Shown: positions 41,172 to 51,247 of the stretch, one piece after another
Layout: every line of letters begins with the position of its first letter
How positions within the stretch are numbered: the stretch's first letter is position 1
Made by a program: the position numbers and the translations under genes
The notes under the pieces: model-generated
Seen by the model: only the letters and a program-made list of their open reading frames with translations
Databases searched by the model: none
Told to the model about the DNA's origin: nothing
DNA from: Streptomyces scopuliridis RB72
GTDB lineage: Bacteria > Actinomycetota > Actinomycetes > Streptomycetales > Streptomycetaceae
Direction of reading: 5' to 3'
Length of the DNA stretch: 64,000 nucleotides
Assembly: GCF_000718095.1 (NCBI RefSeq)
Contig: NZ_JOEI01000023.1
Location: 1 to 64,000, forward strand

Positions 41172-42674
41172 TCACCGCCGCGCGCCCTCGCCGGCGAGCA
41201 GTGCGGCGGCCCGGTCCCACTCCGCCCGGTCTCCGGTGGGCTCGTACCGGCGCGGCTCCAGCGTGGCGCGGAGCAGGGCGCGCAGCTCGGCGAGACCACC
41301 CCGGACAACGCCCGCGGCGCGCGCCTGGACGAGTACGTTGCCGAGCGCGGCGGCCTCCGCGGGACCCGCGACGACGGGCAGCCCGCAGGCGTCCGCGGTG
41401 AGCCGGCACAGCAGTTCGTTGTGGGCGCCGCCGCCGACGATATGCACGGTGTCCACGGCGCGGCCCGACAGCCGCTGGGCGTCCTCGATCGCCCTGCGGT
41501 GCGCCAGCGCCAGGGAGTCGAGGACACAGCGGGTGATCTCGGCCGGAGTCTCCGGCGCCGGTCCCCCGACGCGACGGCAGGCCTCCCGGATGCGGTCCGG
41601 CATACCGCCAGGCGCGAGAAACGCCGGATCGTCGGCGTCCACGAACGACCGCAGCCCCGGCACCCCGGCCGCCTCCCGCAACAGCCGGTCGAGCCGCTGC
41701 GGCGCGCCCTCGGCCTCCCAGGTGCGCAGACACTCCTGGAGCAGCCACAGGCCCATGATGTTGCGCAGATAGCGGACCGTGCCGTCGACGCCCAGCTCGT
41801 TCGTGAAGTTGGCGCTCCTGCTCTCCTCGGTGAGCACCGGGGCGTCCAGCTCCAGCCCCGCCAAGGACCAGGTGCCGGTGGCGACATAGGCGAACCGGTC
41901 CCCGGAGGCCGGCACTGCGGCGACGGCCGAGGCGGTGTCGTGGGAGCCGACGGCCGTCACCGGCACCGGGCTGGTCAGCCCGGTCTCGGCGAGCACCTCC
42001 GGCAGGAGCCGTCCCGCCGGATCGCCCGGACCGCGCAGCGGCGCGAAGAGCGTCAGATCGATGCCGAGCGCGTCGGCGACGGACCGTGACCACTCCCGGG
42101 TCCGGGGGTCGATGAGCTGGGTGGTGGAGGCGTTGGTGAGTTCGGTCCCGGCCTCGCCGGTGAGCCAGTACGCGATCAGATCGGGGATCAGCAGCAGTCG
42201 GCGCGCGGCGCCGAGCGCGGGACTGCCCTGCGCGGCGGTGAGCTGGTACAGCGTGTTGAACGGCAGGTACTGGAGGCCCGTGGCCCCGTACAGCGCGGAC
42301 GGCGACAGCACCGCGCCGACCTTCGCCGCCTCGCCCTCCGTACGGGTGTCCCGGTAGTGCACCGGATTGCCGAGCAGCGCGCCGGTGGCGTCCAGCAGCC
42401 CGTAGTCGACGGCCCAGGTGTCGATCCCGACGCTCGCGGGCGCGCGCCCCGCCGCCGCGCCGGCCGCCCGCAGCCCGTCGAGCACGCCCGCGTACAGCGA
42501 CAGGATGTCCCAGTGCAGCGTCCCCGCGGTCCGTACCGGCCGGTTGGGGAAGCGGTGGACCTCCTCCAGACGCAGCGTCCCGGCGCCCCGGCCGGAGACA
42601 TGCCCGACCATGACACGGCCGCTGGACGCGCCGAGGTCGACGGCGGCGAAGGGGAGCGGTTCGGTGGGTGGCAC
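41172..42674 (-). CDS. rhaB: L-rhamnulokinase
   Basis: A 500-residue FGGY-family kinase that phosphorylates L-rhamnulose to rhamnulose-1-phosphate. AAVDLGASSGRVMVGHV is the N-terminal phosphate motif, GIDTWAVDYGLLDATGALLG and YRDTRTE fit RhaB, VPVTAVGSHDTASAVAAVPA and YVATGTWSLAGLELDAPVLT are typical rhamnulokinase blocks, and HIVGGGAHNELLCRLTADAC is the C-terminal ATP site. GTG at 42674 with GAGG six bases upstream is taken; the frame runs open to 42827. It lies 215 bp downstream of the aldolase gene in the same direction. Confidence 0.9.
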   Translation of the reverse strand: MPPTEPLPFAAVDLGASSGRVMVGHVSGRGAGTLRLEEVHRFPNRPVRTAGTLHWDILSLYAGVLDGLRAAGAAAGRAPASVGIDTWAVDYGLLDATGALLGNPVHYRDTRTEGEAAKVGAVLSPSALYGATGLQYLPFNTLYQLTAAQGSPALGAARRLLLIPDLIAYWLTGEAGTELTNASTTQLIDPRTREWSRSVADALGIDLTLFAPLRGPGDPAGRLLPEVLAETGLTSPVPVTAVGSHDTASAVAAVPASGDRFAYVATGTWSLAGLELDAPVLTEESRSANFTNELGVDGTVRYLRNIMGLWLLQECLRTWEAEGAPQRLDRLLREAAGVPGLRSFVDADDPAFLAPGGMPDRIREACRRVGGPAPETPAEITRCVLDSLALAHRRAIEDAQRLSGRAVDTVHIVGGGAHNELLCRLTADACGLPVVAGPAEAAALGNVLVQARAAGVVRGGLAELRALLRATLEPRRYEPTGDRAEWDRAAALLAGEGARR

Positions 42675-42889
42675 GGCTGACCTCGTCGGAACTCGTCGAA
42701 CAGCGGGGGAGACAGCGGAGGGGGGCAACGCCGGGGAGCGAGGGCGGCGGATGCGGGGGCTTTTGGCCAACGCCGCGAGTGTGCGTGATGGGCGGCGCGA
42801 CGGGGCGAAGCTTGCCGGGAGGGGCACTAGGCCGATGGACCGGCCCGGCTCCCCGGCCGATGGCCTGGCCCGCCCGCTCCGCCGTGACC

Positions 42890-44944
42890 TCAGCGCAAGA
42901 ACGCCGCCGCGACCCCCGCGTCGACCGGGACATGCAGCCCCGTCGTATGGCTCAGCTCGCCGCCCGTCAGGGCGAACACCGCGTTGGCCACATGCTCGGG
43001 CAGCACCTCCCGCTTGAGGATCGTCCGCTGCGCGTAGAACTCGCCGAGCTTCTCCTCCTCCACGCCGTACACCGCCGCGCGCTCCGCGCCCCAGCCACCC
43101 GCGAAGATCCCGGAGCCGCGCACCACCCCGTCGGGGTTGACGCCATTGACGCGGATCCCGAGACCGCCCAACTCGGCGGCGAGCAGCCGCACCTGATGGG
43201 CCTGGTCGGCCTTGGTCGCGGAGTAGGCGATGTTGTTCGGGCCCGCGAACACCGCGTTCTTGGAGGCGATATAGACGAGGTCACCGCCGAAGCCCTGATC
43301 GGTCATCACCCGGGCGGCCTCGCGCGAGACCAGGAACGAGCCGCGCGCCATGATGGAGTGCTGGAGATCCCAGTCCCGGGCCGTGGTCTCCAGCAGCGGC
43401 CTGGAGATCGAGATACCGGCGTTGTTGACGACGAGATCCACTCCGCCGAAGGCGAGCGCCGCCGCGTCGAACGCGGCCTTGATCTGGTCCTCGTCGGTCA
43501 CATCGACGGTCACCGCGAAGGCCTTGTCCGTGCCGCCCAGCTCGTCGGCGACCGCCGTCGCGCTCTCGGTGTTGAGATCGGCGACGACCACACACGCGCC
43601 CTCGGCGACCAGCCGGTGCGCGATGGCCCGGCCGATCCCGGAGCCCGCACCCGTCACCAGCGCCACCCGGGAGGCCAGCGCCTTCGGGGCCGGCATCCGG
43701 CGCAGCTTGGCCTCCTCCAGCTCCCAGTACTCGATCCGGAACTTCTCGGACTCCTCGATCGGCGCGTACGAGGAGACGGACTCGGCGCCGCGCATCACAT
43801 TGACGGCGTTGAGATAGAACTCCCCGGCGACCCGGGCGGTCTGCTTGTCCTTGCCGAATGAGAACATGCCCACGCCCGGCACCAGCACGATCGCCGGGTC
43901 CGCGCCACGCATCGGCGGCGAGTCGGGCGACGCGTGCCGCTCGTAGTACGCCCGGTACTCCTCGCGGTACGCGGTGTGCAGCTCCGTGAGCCGCTCCCGT
44001 ACCCGCTCCAGCGGCGCGCCGGCCGGCAGATCGAGGACCAGCGGGCGGACCTTGGTGCGCAGGAAGTGGTCCGGGCAGGAGGTGCCCAGGGCCGCCAGCC
44101 GCGGATGCTCCGCGCGGGAGAGGAAGTCGAGGACCGGTTCCGTGTCCGTGTAGTGGCCGACCTGGGGCCGGTCGGTGGAGGCGAGACCGCGGATCAGCGG
44201 GGCGAGCGCAGCCGCCCTGGCCCGCCGCTCGGCCTCCGGCAGCGCCTCGTACCCCTGCTGTACGGGTCCGAACGGCTTGGGCGCGCCCCGCTCGGCGAGA
44301 AACGTCTCGGCCGTACGGATGATGTGCAGGGAGTTGCGTTCGCACTCCTCGGAGGTGGCGCCCCAGGCGGTGATGCCATGGCCGCCCAGCACGCAGCCGA
44401 TCGCCCGCGGATGGGCCTCCTTGACCGCGGCGATGTCCAGGCCCAGCTGGAAGCCGGGGCGGCGCCAGGGCACCCAGACCACGGTGTCGCCGAAGCACTC
44501 GGCCGTCAGCTTCTCGCCGTCGGCCGCGCAGGCCAGGGCGATCCCCGAGTCGGGGTGGAGATGGTCCACATGCGGGGCGTCGACCAGCCCGTGCATCGCG
44601 GTGTCGATGGACGGCGCCGCCCCGCCCTTGCCGTGCAGGCAGTAGTCGAACGCGGCGACCATCTCGTCCTCGCGCGCCACACCCGGGTAGACCCCGGTCA
44701 GCGCGCGCAGCCGGTCGACCCGCAGCGCGGCCAGTCCGCCGGCGGTGAGCGTGCCCAGGTCGCCGCCGGACCCCTTGACCCACATCAGCTCGACCTCGTC
44801 ACCGGTCACCGGATCGGTGGCGGATCCCTTGGCCGAGGTGTTGCCGCCGGCGTAGTTGGTGTTGCGCGGATCGGCGCCGAGCCGGTGCGAACGGTCGAGC
44901 AACTGGGCTGCCACAGGATGGATATGGGGCTGGTCGGTCATCAT
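42890..44944 (-). CDS. rhaD: bifunctional rhamnulose-1-phosphate aldolase/short-chain dehydrogenase
   Basis: A 684-residue fusion. The N-terminal class II aldolase domain (1-430) has ADPRNTNYAGGNTSAKG, VDHLHPDSGIALACAADGEK with HxH zinc ligands, and LGGHGITAWG with the third His. The C-terminal SDR (about 430-684) has VALVTGAGSGIGRAIAHRLV, VVNNAGISISRPLLETTARD and YSATKADQAHQVRLLAAELG. It splits rhamnulose-1-P into DHAP and L-lactaldehyde, and the SDR domain oxidises lactaldehyde to lactate. Fused forms (RhaE/W-like, YuxG) occur in Bacillus and Rhizobium. Tandem ATG codons at 44944 and 44941 follow AGAGGG. 49 bp after rhaI. Confidence 0.9.
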   Translation of the reverse strand: MMTDQPHIHPVAAQLLDRSHRLGADPRNTNYAGGNTSAKGSATDPVTGDEVELMWVKGSGGDLGTLTAGGLAALRVDRLRALTGVYPGVAREDEMVAAFDYCLHGKGGAAPSIDTAMHGLVDAPHVDHLHPDSGIALACAADGEKLTAECFGDTVVWVPWRRPGFQLGLDIAAVKEAHPRAIGCVLGGHGITAWGATSEECERNSLHIIRTAETFLAERGAPKPFGPVQQGYEALPEAERRARAAALAPLIRGLASTDRPQVGHYTDTEPVLDFLSRAEHPRLAALGTSCPDHFLRTKVRPLVLDLPAGAPLERVRERLTELHTAYREEYRAYYERHASPDSPPMRGADPAIVLVPGVGMFSFGKDKQTARVAGEFYLNAVNVMRGAESVSSYAPIEESEKFRIEYWELEEAKLRRMPAPKALASRVALVTGAGSGIGRAIAHRLVAEGACVVVADLNTESATAVADELGGTDKAFAVTVDVTDEDQIKAAFDAAALAFGGVDLVVNNAGISISRPLLETTARDWDLQHSIMARGSFLVSREAARVMTDQGFGGDLVYIASKNAVFAGPNNIAYSATKADQAHQVRLLAAELGGLGIRVNGVNPDGVVRGSGIFAGGWGAERAAVYGVEEEKLGEFYAQRTILKREVLPEHVANAVFALTGGELSHTTGLHVPVDAGVAAAFLR

Positions 44945-44993
44945 GTCCCTCTGTGAGGTGCGGTCTTCGCAAGGGCGGGGGTACGAGGTGAGC

Positions 44994-46163
44994 TCAGGCT
45001 CCCCAGCCGGCCTGGGTGCCGCCGATCCGCTCGGCGACGATCTTCTCGCCGTAGCCGGAGGCGTGGTAGGCGGCGACGGGGTCGGCGTCCGCGCCCAGTT
45101 CGGCGCGGACCTCGGCGACCAGCGGACGCACATCGGTGTTGAAGGCGTCCATCAGCGCCGCGTTCGCCGCCAGGACGTCGCCGGAGCGCTGCGCCGCGTC
45201 CAGCGCGTCGGCGTCCACCAGCAGCGCCTTGGCCGTGGCCTCCTGGACGTTCATCACCGACCGGATGATCGCGGGGATCTTCTCCTCGATGTTGTGGCAC
45301 TGGTCGAGCATGAACGCGGTCCGCGCGGTGAACCCGCCGCCCTTGATCACCTCGTACATGATCCGGAACAGCTGGAAGGGGTCCGCGGCCCCGGCCATCA
45401 GATCGTCGTCCGCGTAGAAGCGGGAGTTGAAGTCGAACCCGCCGAGCTTTCCCTCGCGCAGCAGCAGCGCGACGATGAACTCGATGTTGGTGCCCGGCGC
45501 GTGGTGTCCGGTGTCGACGACGACCTGGGCCTTCTCGCCCAGCTTGAGGCAGTGCGCGTACGCCGTGCCCCAGTCCGGGACGTCCGTGGCGTAGAAGGCG
45601 GGCTCGAACAGCTTGTACTCCAGCAGCATCCGCTGCCCCTCGCCGAGCCGCTCGTACACCGCGGCGAGGGCTTCGGCCAGCCGGCCCTGGCGGGCGGAGA
45701 TGTCGTCCTGGCCCGGGTAGTTGGTGCCGTCGGAGAACCAGAGCTTCAGATCGCGTGAGCCGGTGGCGTCCATGACGTCCACGCACTCCAGCAGATGCCC
45801 CAGCGCCTTGCGCCGGACCGCGGCGTCCGGATGGGTCACGGACCCCAGCTTGTAGTCGTCGTCCTGGAACACATTGGAGTTGATCGCCCCGATGCGCAGG
45901 CCCAGTTCGCGCGCCTCGGCGGCGAGCGCGCCGTAATCGTCCACGCGGTCCCAGGGGATGTGCAGGGCGACCGTGGGAGCCACGCCCGTGTGCGCGTGCA
46001 CCCGGGCGGCGTCCGCCAGTTTCTCCTGTGGAGTCCGCGGCACGCCCGGCTGTGTGAACACCTTGAAGCGGGTGCCCGAGTTCCCGAACGCCCACGACGG
46101 CGTCTCGACAGCCTGTGACTTCAGCGCGTTCTTCACAGCGGACACGGCGGATCGACCCGTCAT
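44994..46163 (-). CDS. rhaI: L-rhamnose isomerase
   Basis: A 389-residue isomerase of the RhaI type (Pseudomonas/Rhizobium form, not E. coli RhaA), converting L-rhamnose to L-rhamnulose with metal ions. Seen: VKNALKSQAVETPSWAFGNS, ALHIPWDRVDDYGALAAEAR, NSNVFQDDDYKLGSVTHPDA, LKLWFSDGTNYPGQDDISAR, EYKLFEPAFYATDVPDWGTA, VVVDTGHHAPGTNIEFIVAL, LDQCHNIEEKIPAIIRSVMN. Metal-binding Glu, Asp and His residues lie in the EYK, DTGHH and HNIEEK segments. First gene of the leftward arm, transcribed from a TTGACA-N17-TAGCTT promoter. Confidence 0.92.
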   Translation of the reverse strand: MTGRSAVSAVKNALKSQAVETPSWAFGNSGTRFKVFTQPGVPRTPQEKLADAARVHAHTGVAPTVALHIPWDRVDDYGALAAEARELGLRIGAINSNVFQDDDYKLGSVTHPDAAVRRKALGHLLECVDVMDATGSRDLKLWFSDGTNYPGQDDISARQGRLAEALAAVYERLGEGQRMLLEYKLFEPAFYATDVPDWGTAYAHCLKLGEKAQVVVDTGHHAPGTNIEFIVALLLREGKLGGFDFNSRFYADDDLMAGAADPFQLFRIMYEVIKGGGFTARTAFMLDQCHNIEEKIPAIIRSVMNVQEATAKALLVDADALDAAQRSGDVLAANAALMDAFNTDVRPLVAEVRAELGADADPVAAYHASGYGEKIVAERIGGTQAGWGA

Positions 46164-46218
46164 CTCTCAGCGCTCCCGTGGTGCGGACTCGGCGGGCGAG
46201 TCGGTGCAGCGATTCCTT

Positions 46219-46268
46219 ATGAATCGTTTCATCGCGGTGAAGCTATGGGAGTCCCCGGTGCGTGTCAA
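46219..46268 (-). promoter_or_regulatory. rhaI promoter and LacI operator
   Basis: On the minus strand TTGACA (46263-46268) and TAGCTT (46240-46245) are spaced 17 nt. About 8 nt beyond the -10, ATGAAACGATTCAT (46219-46232) is a CG-centred LacI-type palindrome. Position next to the start site implies repression by blocking. Confidence 0.7.
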
Positions 46269-46340
46269 CCCTTTCCGCACCACCTTGGGTGACGCGAGGC
46301 GCACCCCTCGAATTCACCGGAAAATGTCGCGCACAGCCCA

Positions 46341-46396
46341 TTGACGCCGTCGGTAGTGGCCGTTTAGCTTCCGTGCAACCTCATTGAAACCTTTCA
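46341..46396 (+). promoter_or_regulatory. rhaT promoter and LacI operator
   Basis: TTGACG (46341-46346) and TAGCTT (46365-46370) are spaced 18 nt. TGAAACCTTTCA (46385-46396) follows 14 nt later and 42 nt before the ATG, matching the operator form at the rhaI promoter. Confidence 0.65.
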
Positions 46397-46437
46397 CGGC
46401 GGGTCGTGCCACGAGTCCCCACCGCTGAGGAGCCCTC

Positions 46438-47961
46438 ATGAACCAGCCCGCCACGGGCCCCGCCCCGGTCCTGGCCCTCAAGGATGTGAGCAAGTCCTTC
46501 GGCGCCGTACGGGCCCTGCGGGACGTCTCCCTGCAGCTGTTCCCCGGTGAGGCACACGCTCTCGCCGGGGAGAACGGCGCGGGCAAGTCCACCCTCATCA
46601 AGACACTCGCCGGGGTGCACAGGCCCGACGCCGGCGAGGTGGTGCTCGACGGCGAGGCCGTCGTCTTCCACGGCCCGGCCGACGCCAGGGACGCCGGTAT
46701 CGCCGTCATCTACCAGGAGCCGACACTCTTCCCCGATCTGTCGATCGCCGAGAACATCTTCATGGGCCGTCAGCCGCGGCGCGCGCTCGGCCGTATCGAC
46801 CGCAGGGCCGTACGGGACACCACCGCGGCCCTGATGAAACGTCTCGGTGTGGAGCTGGACCCGGACCGGCCCGCCCGCGGGCTCTCCATCGCCGACCAGC
46901 AGATCGTCGAGATCGCCAAGGCGCTCTCCTTCGACGCGCGCGTCCTCATCATGGACGAGCCCACCGCGGCGCTGACGGGCAGTGAGACCGCCCGGCTGTT
47001 CTCCGTCGTACGGACCCTGAAGGCCGAGGGCGCCGCGATCCTGTTCATCTCCCACCGGCTGGAGGAGATCTTCGCGCTCTGCCAGCGGGTCACCACCTTG
47101 CGCGACGGCCGCTGGATCTCCTCCGAGCCGCTGGCCGGACTGACCGAGGACGACCTCGTGCGCTCCATGGTCGGCAGGGACTTGGGCGAGCTGTACCCCA
47201 AACAGTCCGCGGAGGTAGGGGAGATCGCCCTGTCGGTGCGCCGGCTGACCCGGGAGGGGGTGTTCCGCGACATCTCCTTCGAGGTGCGCAGGGGCGAGAT
47301 CGTCGCCCTGGCCGGACTCGTCGGCGCGGGCCGCAGTGAGGTGGCGCAGGCCGTCTTCGGCGTCGACCGGGCCGACGCGGGCGAGGTGGTGGTCGACGGA
47401 CGTACGCTCCCGGCCGGTTCACCGACCGCCGCGATGGACGCCGGACTCGCGCTCGTCCCCGAGGACCGCAGACAGCGCGGACTGGTGATGGACATGTCGA
47501 TCGAACGGAACATCGCCCTCACCGGACTCGACCGGCTCGGCAGGGGCGGGATGGTGCGCCGGGTCCTGGAGCGCGGCCGGGCCGCGGACTGGGCCGTACG
47601 CCTCCAGCTCAAGTACAACCGCCTCGCCGATCCCGTCGGCGTACTCTCCGGCGGCAATCAGCAGAAAGTCGTCCTCGCCAAATGGCTGGCGACGGAACCG
47701 GCCGTACTCATCGTCGACGAACCCACACGCGGGATCGATGTCGGCACCAAAGCGGAGGTGCACCGGCTCCTCTCCTCGCTGGCCGCGGAAGGACTCGCCG
47801 TCCTCATGATCTCCTCCGACCTGCCCGAGGTGCTCGGCATGGCCGACCGGGTGCTGGTGATGCACGAGGGCCGGCTCACCGCCGAGATCCCGCGCGCCGA
47901 GGCCACCGAGGAATCCGTGATGGCGGCCGCCACCGGGCGCAACGAGAGGGCGGCGGCATGA
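46438..47961 (+). CDS. rhaT: rhamnose ABC transporter ATP-binding protein
   Basis: A 507-residue double ABC ATPase of the ribose/rhamnose class. First cassette: [20 protein letters not shown] (Walker A), [20 protein letters not shown] (signature), [17 protein letters not shown] (Walker B). Second cassette has the usual degenerate Walker A ([20 protein letters not shown]), with [20 protein letters not shown] and [18 protein letters not shown]. Named after R. leguminosarum RhaT, not the E. coli symporter. ATG follows a GAGGAGCCCTC. First gene of the rightward arm; ATGA overlap with the next gene. Confidence 0.88.
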   Translation: MNQPATGPAPVLALKDVSKSFGAVRALRDVSLQLFPGEAHALAGENGAGKSTLIKTLAGVHRPDAGEVVLDGEAVVFHGPADARDAGIAVIYQEPTLFPDLSIAENIFMGRQPRRALGRIDRRAVRDTTAALMKRLGVELDPDRPARGLSIADQQIVEIAKALSFDARVLIMDEPTAALTGSETARLFSVVRTLKAEGAAILFISHRLEEIFALCQRVTTLRDGRWISSEPLAGLTEDDLVRSMVGRDLGELYPKQSAEVGEIALSVRRLTREGVFRDISFEVRRGEIVALAGLVGAGRSEVAQAVFGVDRADAGEVVVDGRTLPAGSPTAAMDAGLALVPEDRRQRGLVMDMSIERNIALTGLDRLGRGGMVRRVLERGRAADWAVRLQLKYNRLADPVGVLSGGNQQKVVLAKWLATEPAVLIVDEPTRGIDVGTKAEVHRLLSSLAAEGLAVLMISSDLPEVLGMADRVLVMHEGRLTAEIPRAEATEESVMAAATGRNERAAA

Positions 47962-49007
47962 CCACCCTGATGGACAAACCCACCACGAGCACCAAGGACG
48001 ACGGTTCGGCGCGCTCGCTCGTCGACGCCGTGTTCCGGGCCCGCGAGATCAGCATCGCGGGGGCGCTGGCGCTGCTCGTCCTCGGTACCTGGATCGCCAA
48101 CCCGCGCTTCCTCGACGACCAGGGCGTCAAGGACCTCCTCCTCAACGCCTCCATCCTGGTCCTGCTCGCCGTCGGCCAGTCCGTGGTCGTCGTCACCCGC
48201 AATATCGACCTCTCGGTCGGTTCGGTCGTCGGCCTCTCCGCGTTCGCCTGCGGCAAGTTCGTCGCCGGCACCGATCACGGCGTACTCACCGTCATGCTGC
48301 TGGGCATCGCCCTCGGCGTGGTCTGCGGACTGGTCAGCGGCGCCCTGGTGAGCTTCGGCAAGGTCCCGGCGCTCGTGGTCACCCTCGGCATGCTCTACAT
48401 CATCCAGGGCCTCGACTACTGGTGGGCGCAGGGTGAGCAGATCAGCGCCAATGACGTCCCCGACCCGGTCCTCGGCCTGGGCAGCGGCAGCGTCCTCGGC
48501 ATCCCGTATCTGCCGCTCATCGCCCTGGCCCTGCTCGCCGCCACCGCGTACTACCTGCGCGGCTACCGGTCGGGGCGCGAGCTGTACGCGATCGGCTCCA
48601 ACCCCGAGGCCGCCCGGCTGGCCGGTGTACCGATCCGCCGCCGGATCCTCGGCGCGTACGCCTTCTCCGGCGCCGTGGCCGGGTTCGCCGGCGCCCTGTG
48701 GCTCGCCCGCTTCGGCACCGTCGTCGCCGACAACGCGCACGGCTGGGAACTGACCGTCGTGAGCGCCGTGGTGGTCGGCGGCGTCGCCATCACCGGCGGC
48801 ACCGGCACGGTCTGGGGAGCCGCGCTCGGCGCGCTGCTGCTCACCACCATCGGCAGCGCGCTGGTCGTCCTGAAGGTCGACTCGTTCTGGCAGGGCGCCA
48901 TCACCGGCGCGCTGCTCCTCGCGGCCATCACCGTCGACCGGATCGTGTCCCTGCGCATGACAGCCGCACTGAGGAAGAGGAGCGCCCGACATGGGAATGG
49001 CGCCTGA
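47958..49007 (+). CDS. rhaP: rhamnose ABC transporter permease
   Basis: A 349-residue BPD_transp_2 permease with about nine helices: [60 protein letters not shown], and the EAA-like loop [20 protein letters not shown]. The start overlaps the ATPase stop (ATGA). Near its C-terminus [20 protein letters not shown]. Partners with the following permease in a heterodimer. Confidence 0.87.
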   Translation: MTTLMDKPTTSTKDDGSARSLVDAVFRAREISIAGALALLVLGTWIANPRFLDDQGVKDLLLNASILVLLAVGQSVVVVTRNIDLSVGSVVGLSAFACGKFVAGTDHGVLTVMLLGIALGVVCGLVSGALVSFGKVPALVVTLGMLYIIQGLDYWWAQGEQISANDVPDPVLGLGSGSVLGIPYLPLIALALLAATAYYLRGYRSGRELYAIGSNPEAARLAGVPIRRRILGAYAFSGAVAGFAGALWLARFGTVVADNAHGWELTVVSAVVVGGVAITGGTGTVWGAALGALLLTTIGSALVVLKVDSFWQGAITGALLLAAITVDRIVSLRMTAALRKRSARHGNGA

Positions 49008-50061
49008 CACACAGACCGCGCCGCGGCCGCCCGCCAAGGCACCGGCGGCCCGCGCGACGACGGCCGGCGAGTTCGTCAAGTCCGTCGGACTGCGCTGGGA
49101 CACGGCTGTCGGCGCTCTGCTGGTGGCGGTCTTCGTCGTCGGCCTCGGCACCACCGACGGCTTCGCGTCCGGGGAGAACCTCGCCTTCGCCTTCAACGAC
49201 ATCGCGGAAATCGCCCTGATCGCGCTGCCGATGACCCTGCTGGTGGTGGCCGGGCAGGTCGATCTGTCCGTCGCCTCGATGCTGGGTCTCGGCAGCGCGC
49301 TGACCGGCGCCCTGTGGAACGCGGGCTGGGCGTTCGAGCTGATCGTGCCCGTCGTCCTGCTGGTCGGAGTCGCCGGCGGTCTCCTCAACGGCTGGCTGGT
49401 CACCCGTGTCGGCTTGCCCTCGCTGGCCGTCACCATCGGTACGCTCGCGCTCTACCGGGGTCTCGCCTCGGTCGCGCTGGGCAGCGACGCCGTCACCGAC
49501 TTCCCCCAGACGTACGCCAGTTGGGCCGTGGACACCACCACGATCCCGGGCACCTTCGTCACCTATCCCATCGCCCTGTTCATCACGCTGGCCGTGGCCA
49601 CCGCCGTACTGCTGCACTCCACCGCCTTCGGGCGGTCGCTGTTCGCGATCGGCGCGCAGGAGGAGGCCGCCTACTTCGCCGGGATCAGGGTCAAGCGCTT
49701 CAAACTGATCCTCTTCGTGGTCACCGGGGTGTTCTCGGCCTTCGCCGGGATCGTCTTCACCCTCCGCTACGGCAGCGCCCGCGCCGACAACGGCCTCGGT
49801 TTCGAGATGCTCGTCATCGCCTCCGTCCTGCTCGGCGGCGTCGACTTCGACGGCGGCAAGGGCACGCTCTTCGGCGCGGTCGCCGGTGTGTTGCTCATCG
49901 GAGTCCTCAAGAACCTGCTCACGCTGAACGATGTGCCGAACGAGGTCCAGGTCATCGTGACCGGGCTGCTGCTCGTCGCGTCCGTCCTCACCCCGCGGGT
50001 CATCGCGACCGTGATCGAACGCCGGCACCGGCGCGCGACAGGTGCGGCCCCCGAGTCCTGA
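48991..50061 (+). CDS. rhaQ: rhamnose ABC transporter permease
   Basis: A 356-residue BPD_transp_2 permease: TAVGALLVAVFVVGLGTTDG, ALIALPMTLLVVAGQVDLSV, LLNGWLVTRVGLPSLAVTIG, and the coupling loop GRSLFAIGAQEEAAYFAGIR. It overlaps the previous permease by 17 nt, so the two are tightly coupled. C-terminus is basic (VIERRHRRATGA). Confidence 0.87.
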   Translation: MGMAPDTQTAPRPPAKAPAARATTAGEFVKSVGLRWDTAVGALLVAVFVVGLGTTDGFASGENLAFAFNDIAEIALIALPMTLLVVAGQVDLSVASMLGLGSALTGALWNAGWAFELIVPVVLLVGVAGGLLNGWLVTRVGLPSLAVTIGTLALYRGLASVALGSDAVTDFPQTYASWAVDTTTIPGTFVTYPIALFITLAVATAVLLHSTAFGRSLFAIGAQEEAAYFAGIRVKRFKLILFVVTGVFSAFAGIVFTLRYGSARADNGLGFEMLVIASVLLGGVDFDGGKGTLFGAVAGVLLIGVLKNLLTLNDVPNEVQVIVTGLLLVASVLTPRVIATVIERRHRRATGAAPES

Positions 50062-50138
50062 GCCGCCCGTACCCCGCAACCCCCGTACCCCGCAAGCCCC
50101 CGCACGTCCCCGAGCCCGCCGTACCTCCCGAAAGGCAC

Positions 50139-51233
50139 ATGCCCGCCATGATCATCCGTACCGCCGCCCGACGCCGTGCGGCCGCCACCGCCGCCACCGC
50201 CTGCGCCCTCGCCGTCGCACTGACCGCCTGCTCCGGCACCACCAAGGACAGCGCCGAGAAGGACACCACGAACGCGGGCACCGCGGCGAAGGCCGACCCG
50301 AACGCACCCCTGAAGAAGGGGCTCAAGCTCGCGTTCCTGCCCAAGCAGATCAACAACCCGTACGAGAAGATCGTCGACGAGGCGGGCATCGCCGCCGCCG
50401 AGGAGTACGGCGCCACCGGCAAGGAGGTCGGACCCTCCGACGCCAGCGCCTCTTCCCAGGTCTCGTACATCAACACCCTCATCCAGCAGCGCCAGGACGC
50501 CATCCTGATCGCGGCCAACGACCCCAACGCGGTGTGCGGCCCGCTCAAGCAGGCCATGAAGAAGGACATCAAGGTCGTCGCGTACGACTCGGACACCGCC
50601 AAGGACTGCCGCCAGCTCTTCATCAACCAGGCCAGCTCCGAGGAGATAGGCCGGAGCCTCGTCCAGCACCTGGGCGAACAGATCGGCTACCAGGGCAAGA
50701 TCGCGATCCTCTCCGCCACCCAGAACGCCACGAACCAGAACACCTGGATCGAGTTCATGAAGGACGAGCTGAAGCTGCCCAAGTACAAGAACATGCAGCT
50801 CGTGAAGGTCGCGTACGGCGACGACGCGGATCAGAAGTCCTTCCAGCAGACCCAGGGCCTGCTCCAGGCGTACCCCGACCTCAAGGGCATCATCTCGCCC
50901 ACCACGGTCGGAATCGCCGCCGCCGCCCGCTACCTCGGCGACTCCTCGTACAAGGGCAAGGTCGTGCTCAACGGTCTGGGCACCCCGAACCAGATGCGCA
51001 AGTACGTCAAGGACGGCACCGTCGAGCAGTTCTCGCTCTGGAACCCCGAAGAGCTCGGCTATCTGGGCTCGTACGCCGCCGCGGCCCTGGCCTCCGGCCA
51101 GATCACCGGCGCCGAGGGCGAGAAGTTCAAGGCGGGCAAGCTCGGTGAGTACACCATCGGCAAGGACGGCGAGATCATCCTCGGCGAGCCGACCGTCTTC
51201 AACAAGCAGAACATCGACAAGTTCGACTTCTGA
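50139..51233 (+). CDS. rhaS: rhamnose ABC transporter substrate-binding lipoprotein
   Basis: A 364-residue periplasmic-binding-protein-like lipoprotein. Signal with lipobox ALTAC near residue 30, then a Lys/Thr-rich linker. Ribose-type binding fold: LKLAFLPKQINNPYEKIVDE, YINTLIQQRQDAILIAANDP, KVVAYDSDTAKDCRQLFINQ, and LGTPNQMRKYVKDGTVEQFS. Residues close to known RhaS proteins support rhamnose. GAAAGG lies before ATG 50139; a second ATG at 50148 is possible. Captures sugar for the RhaT-P-Q channel. Confidence 0.87.
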   Translation: MPAMIIRTAARRRAAATAATACALAVALTACSGTTKDSAEKDTTNAGTAAKADPNAPLKKGLKLAFLPKQINNPYEKIVDEAGIAAAEEYGATGKEVGPSDASASSQVSYINTLIQQRQDAILIAANDPNAVCGPLKQAMKKDIKVVAYDSDTAKDCRQLFINQASSEEIGRSLVQHLGEQIGYQGKIAILSATQNATNQNTWIEFMKDELKLPKYKNMQLVKVAYGDDADQKSFQQTQGLLQAYPDLKGIISPTTVGIAAAARYLGDSSYKGKVVLNGLGTPNQMRKYVKDGTVEQFSLWNPEELGYLGSYAAAALASGQITGAEGEKFKAGKLGEYTIGKDGEIILGEPTVFNKQNIDKFDF

Positions 51234-51247
51234 GCGGGCGGTATTCC

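Noticed and set aside
41101..41176. Recurrent GTCACC/GTCGCC/GTCCCC words with about 14-23 nt spacing after rhaB
   Set aside because: Spacing is irregular and the words are short, so chance in a GC-rich sequence cannot be excluded.
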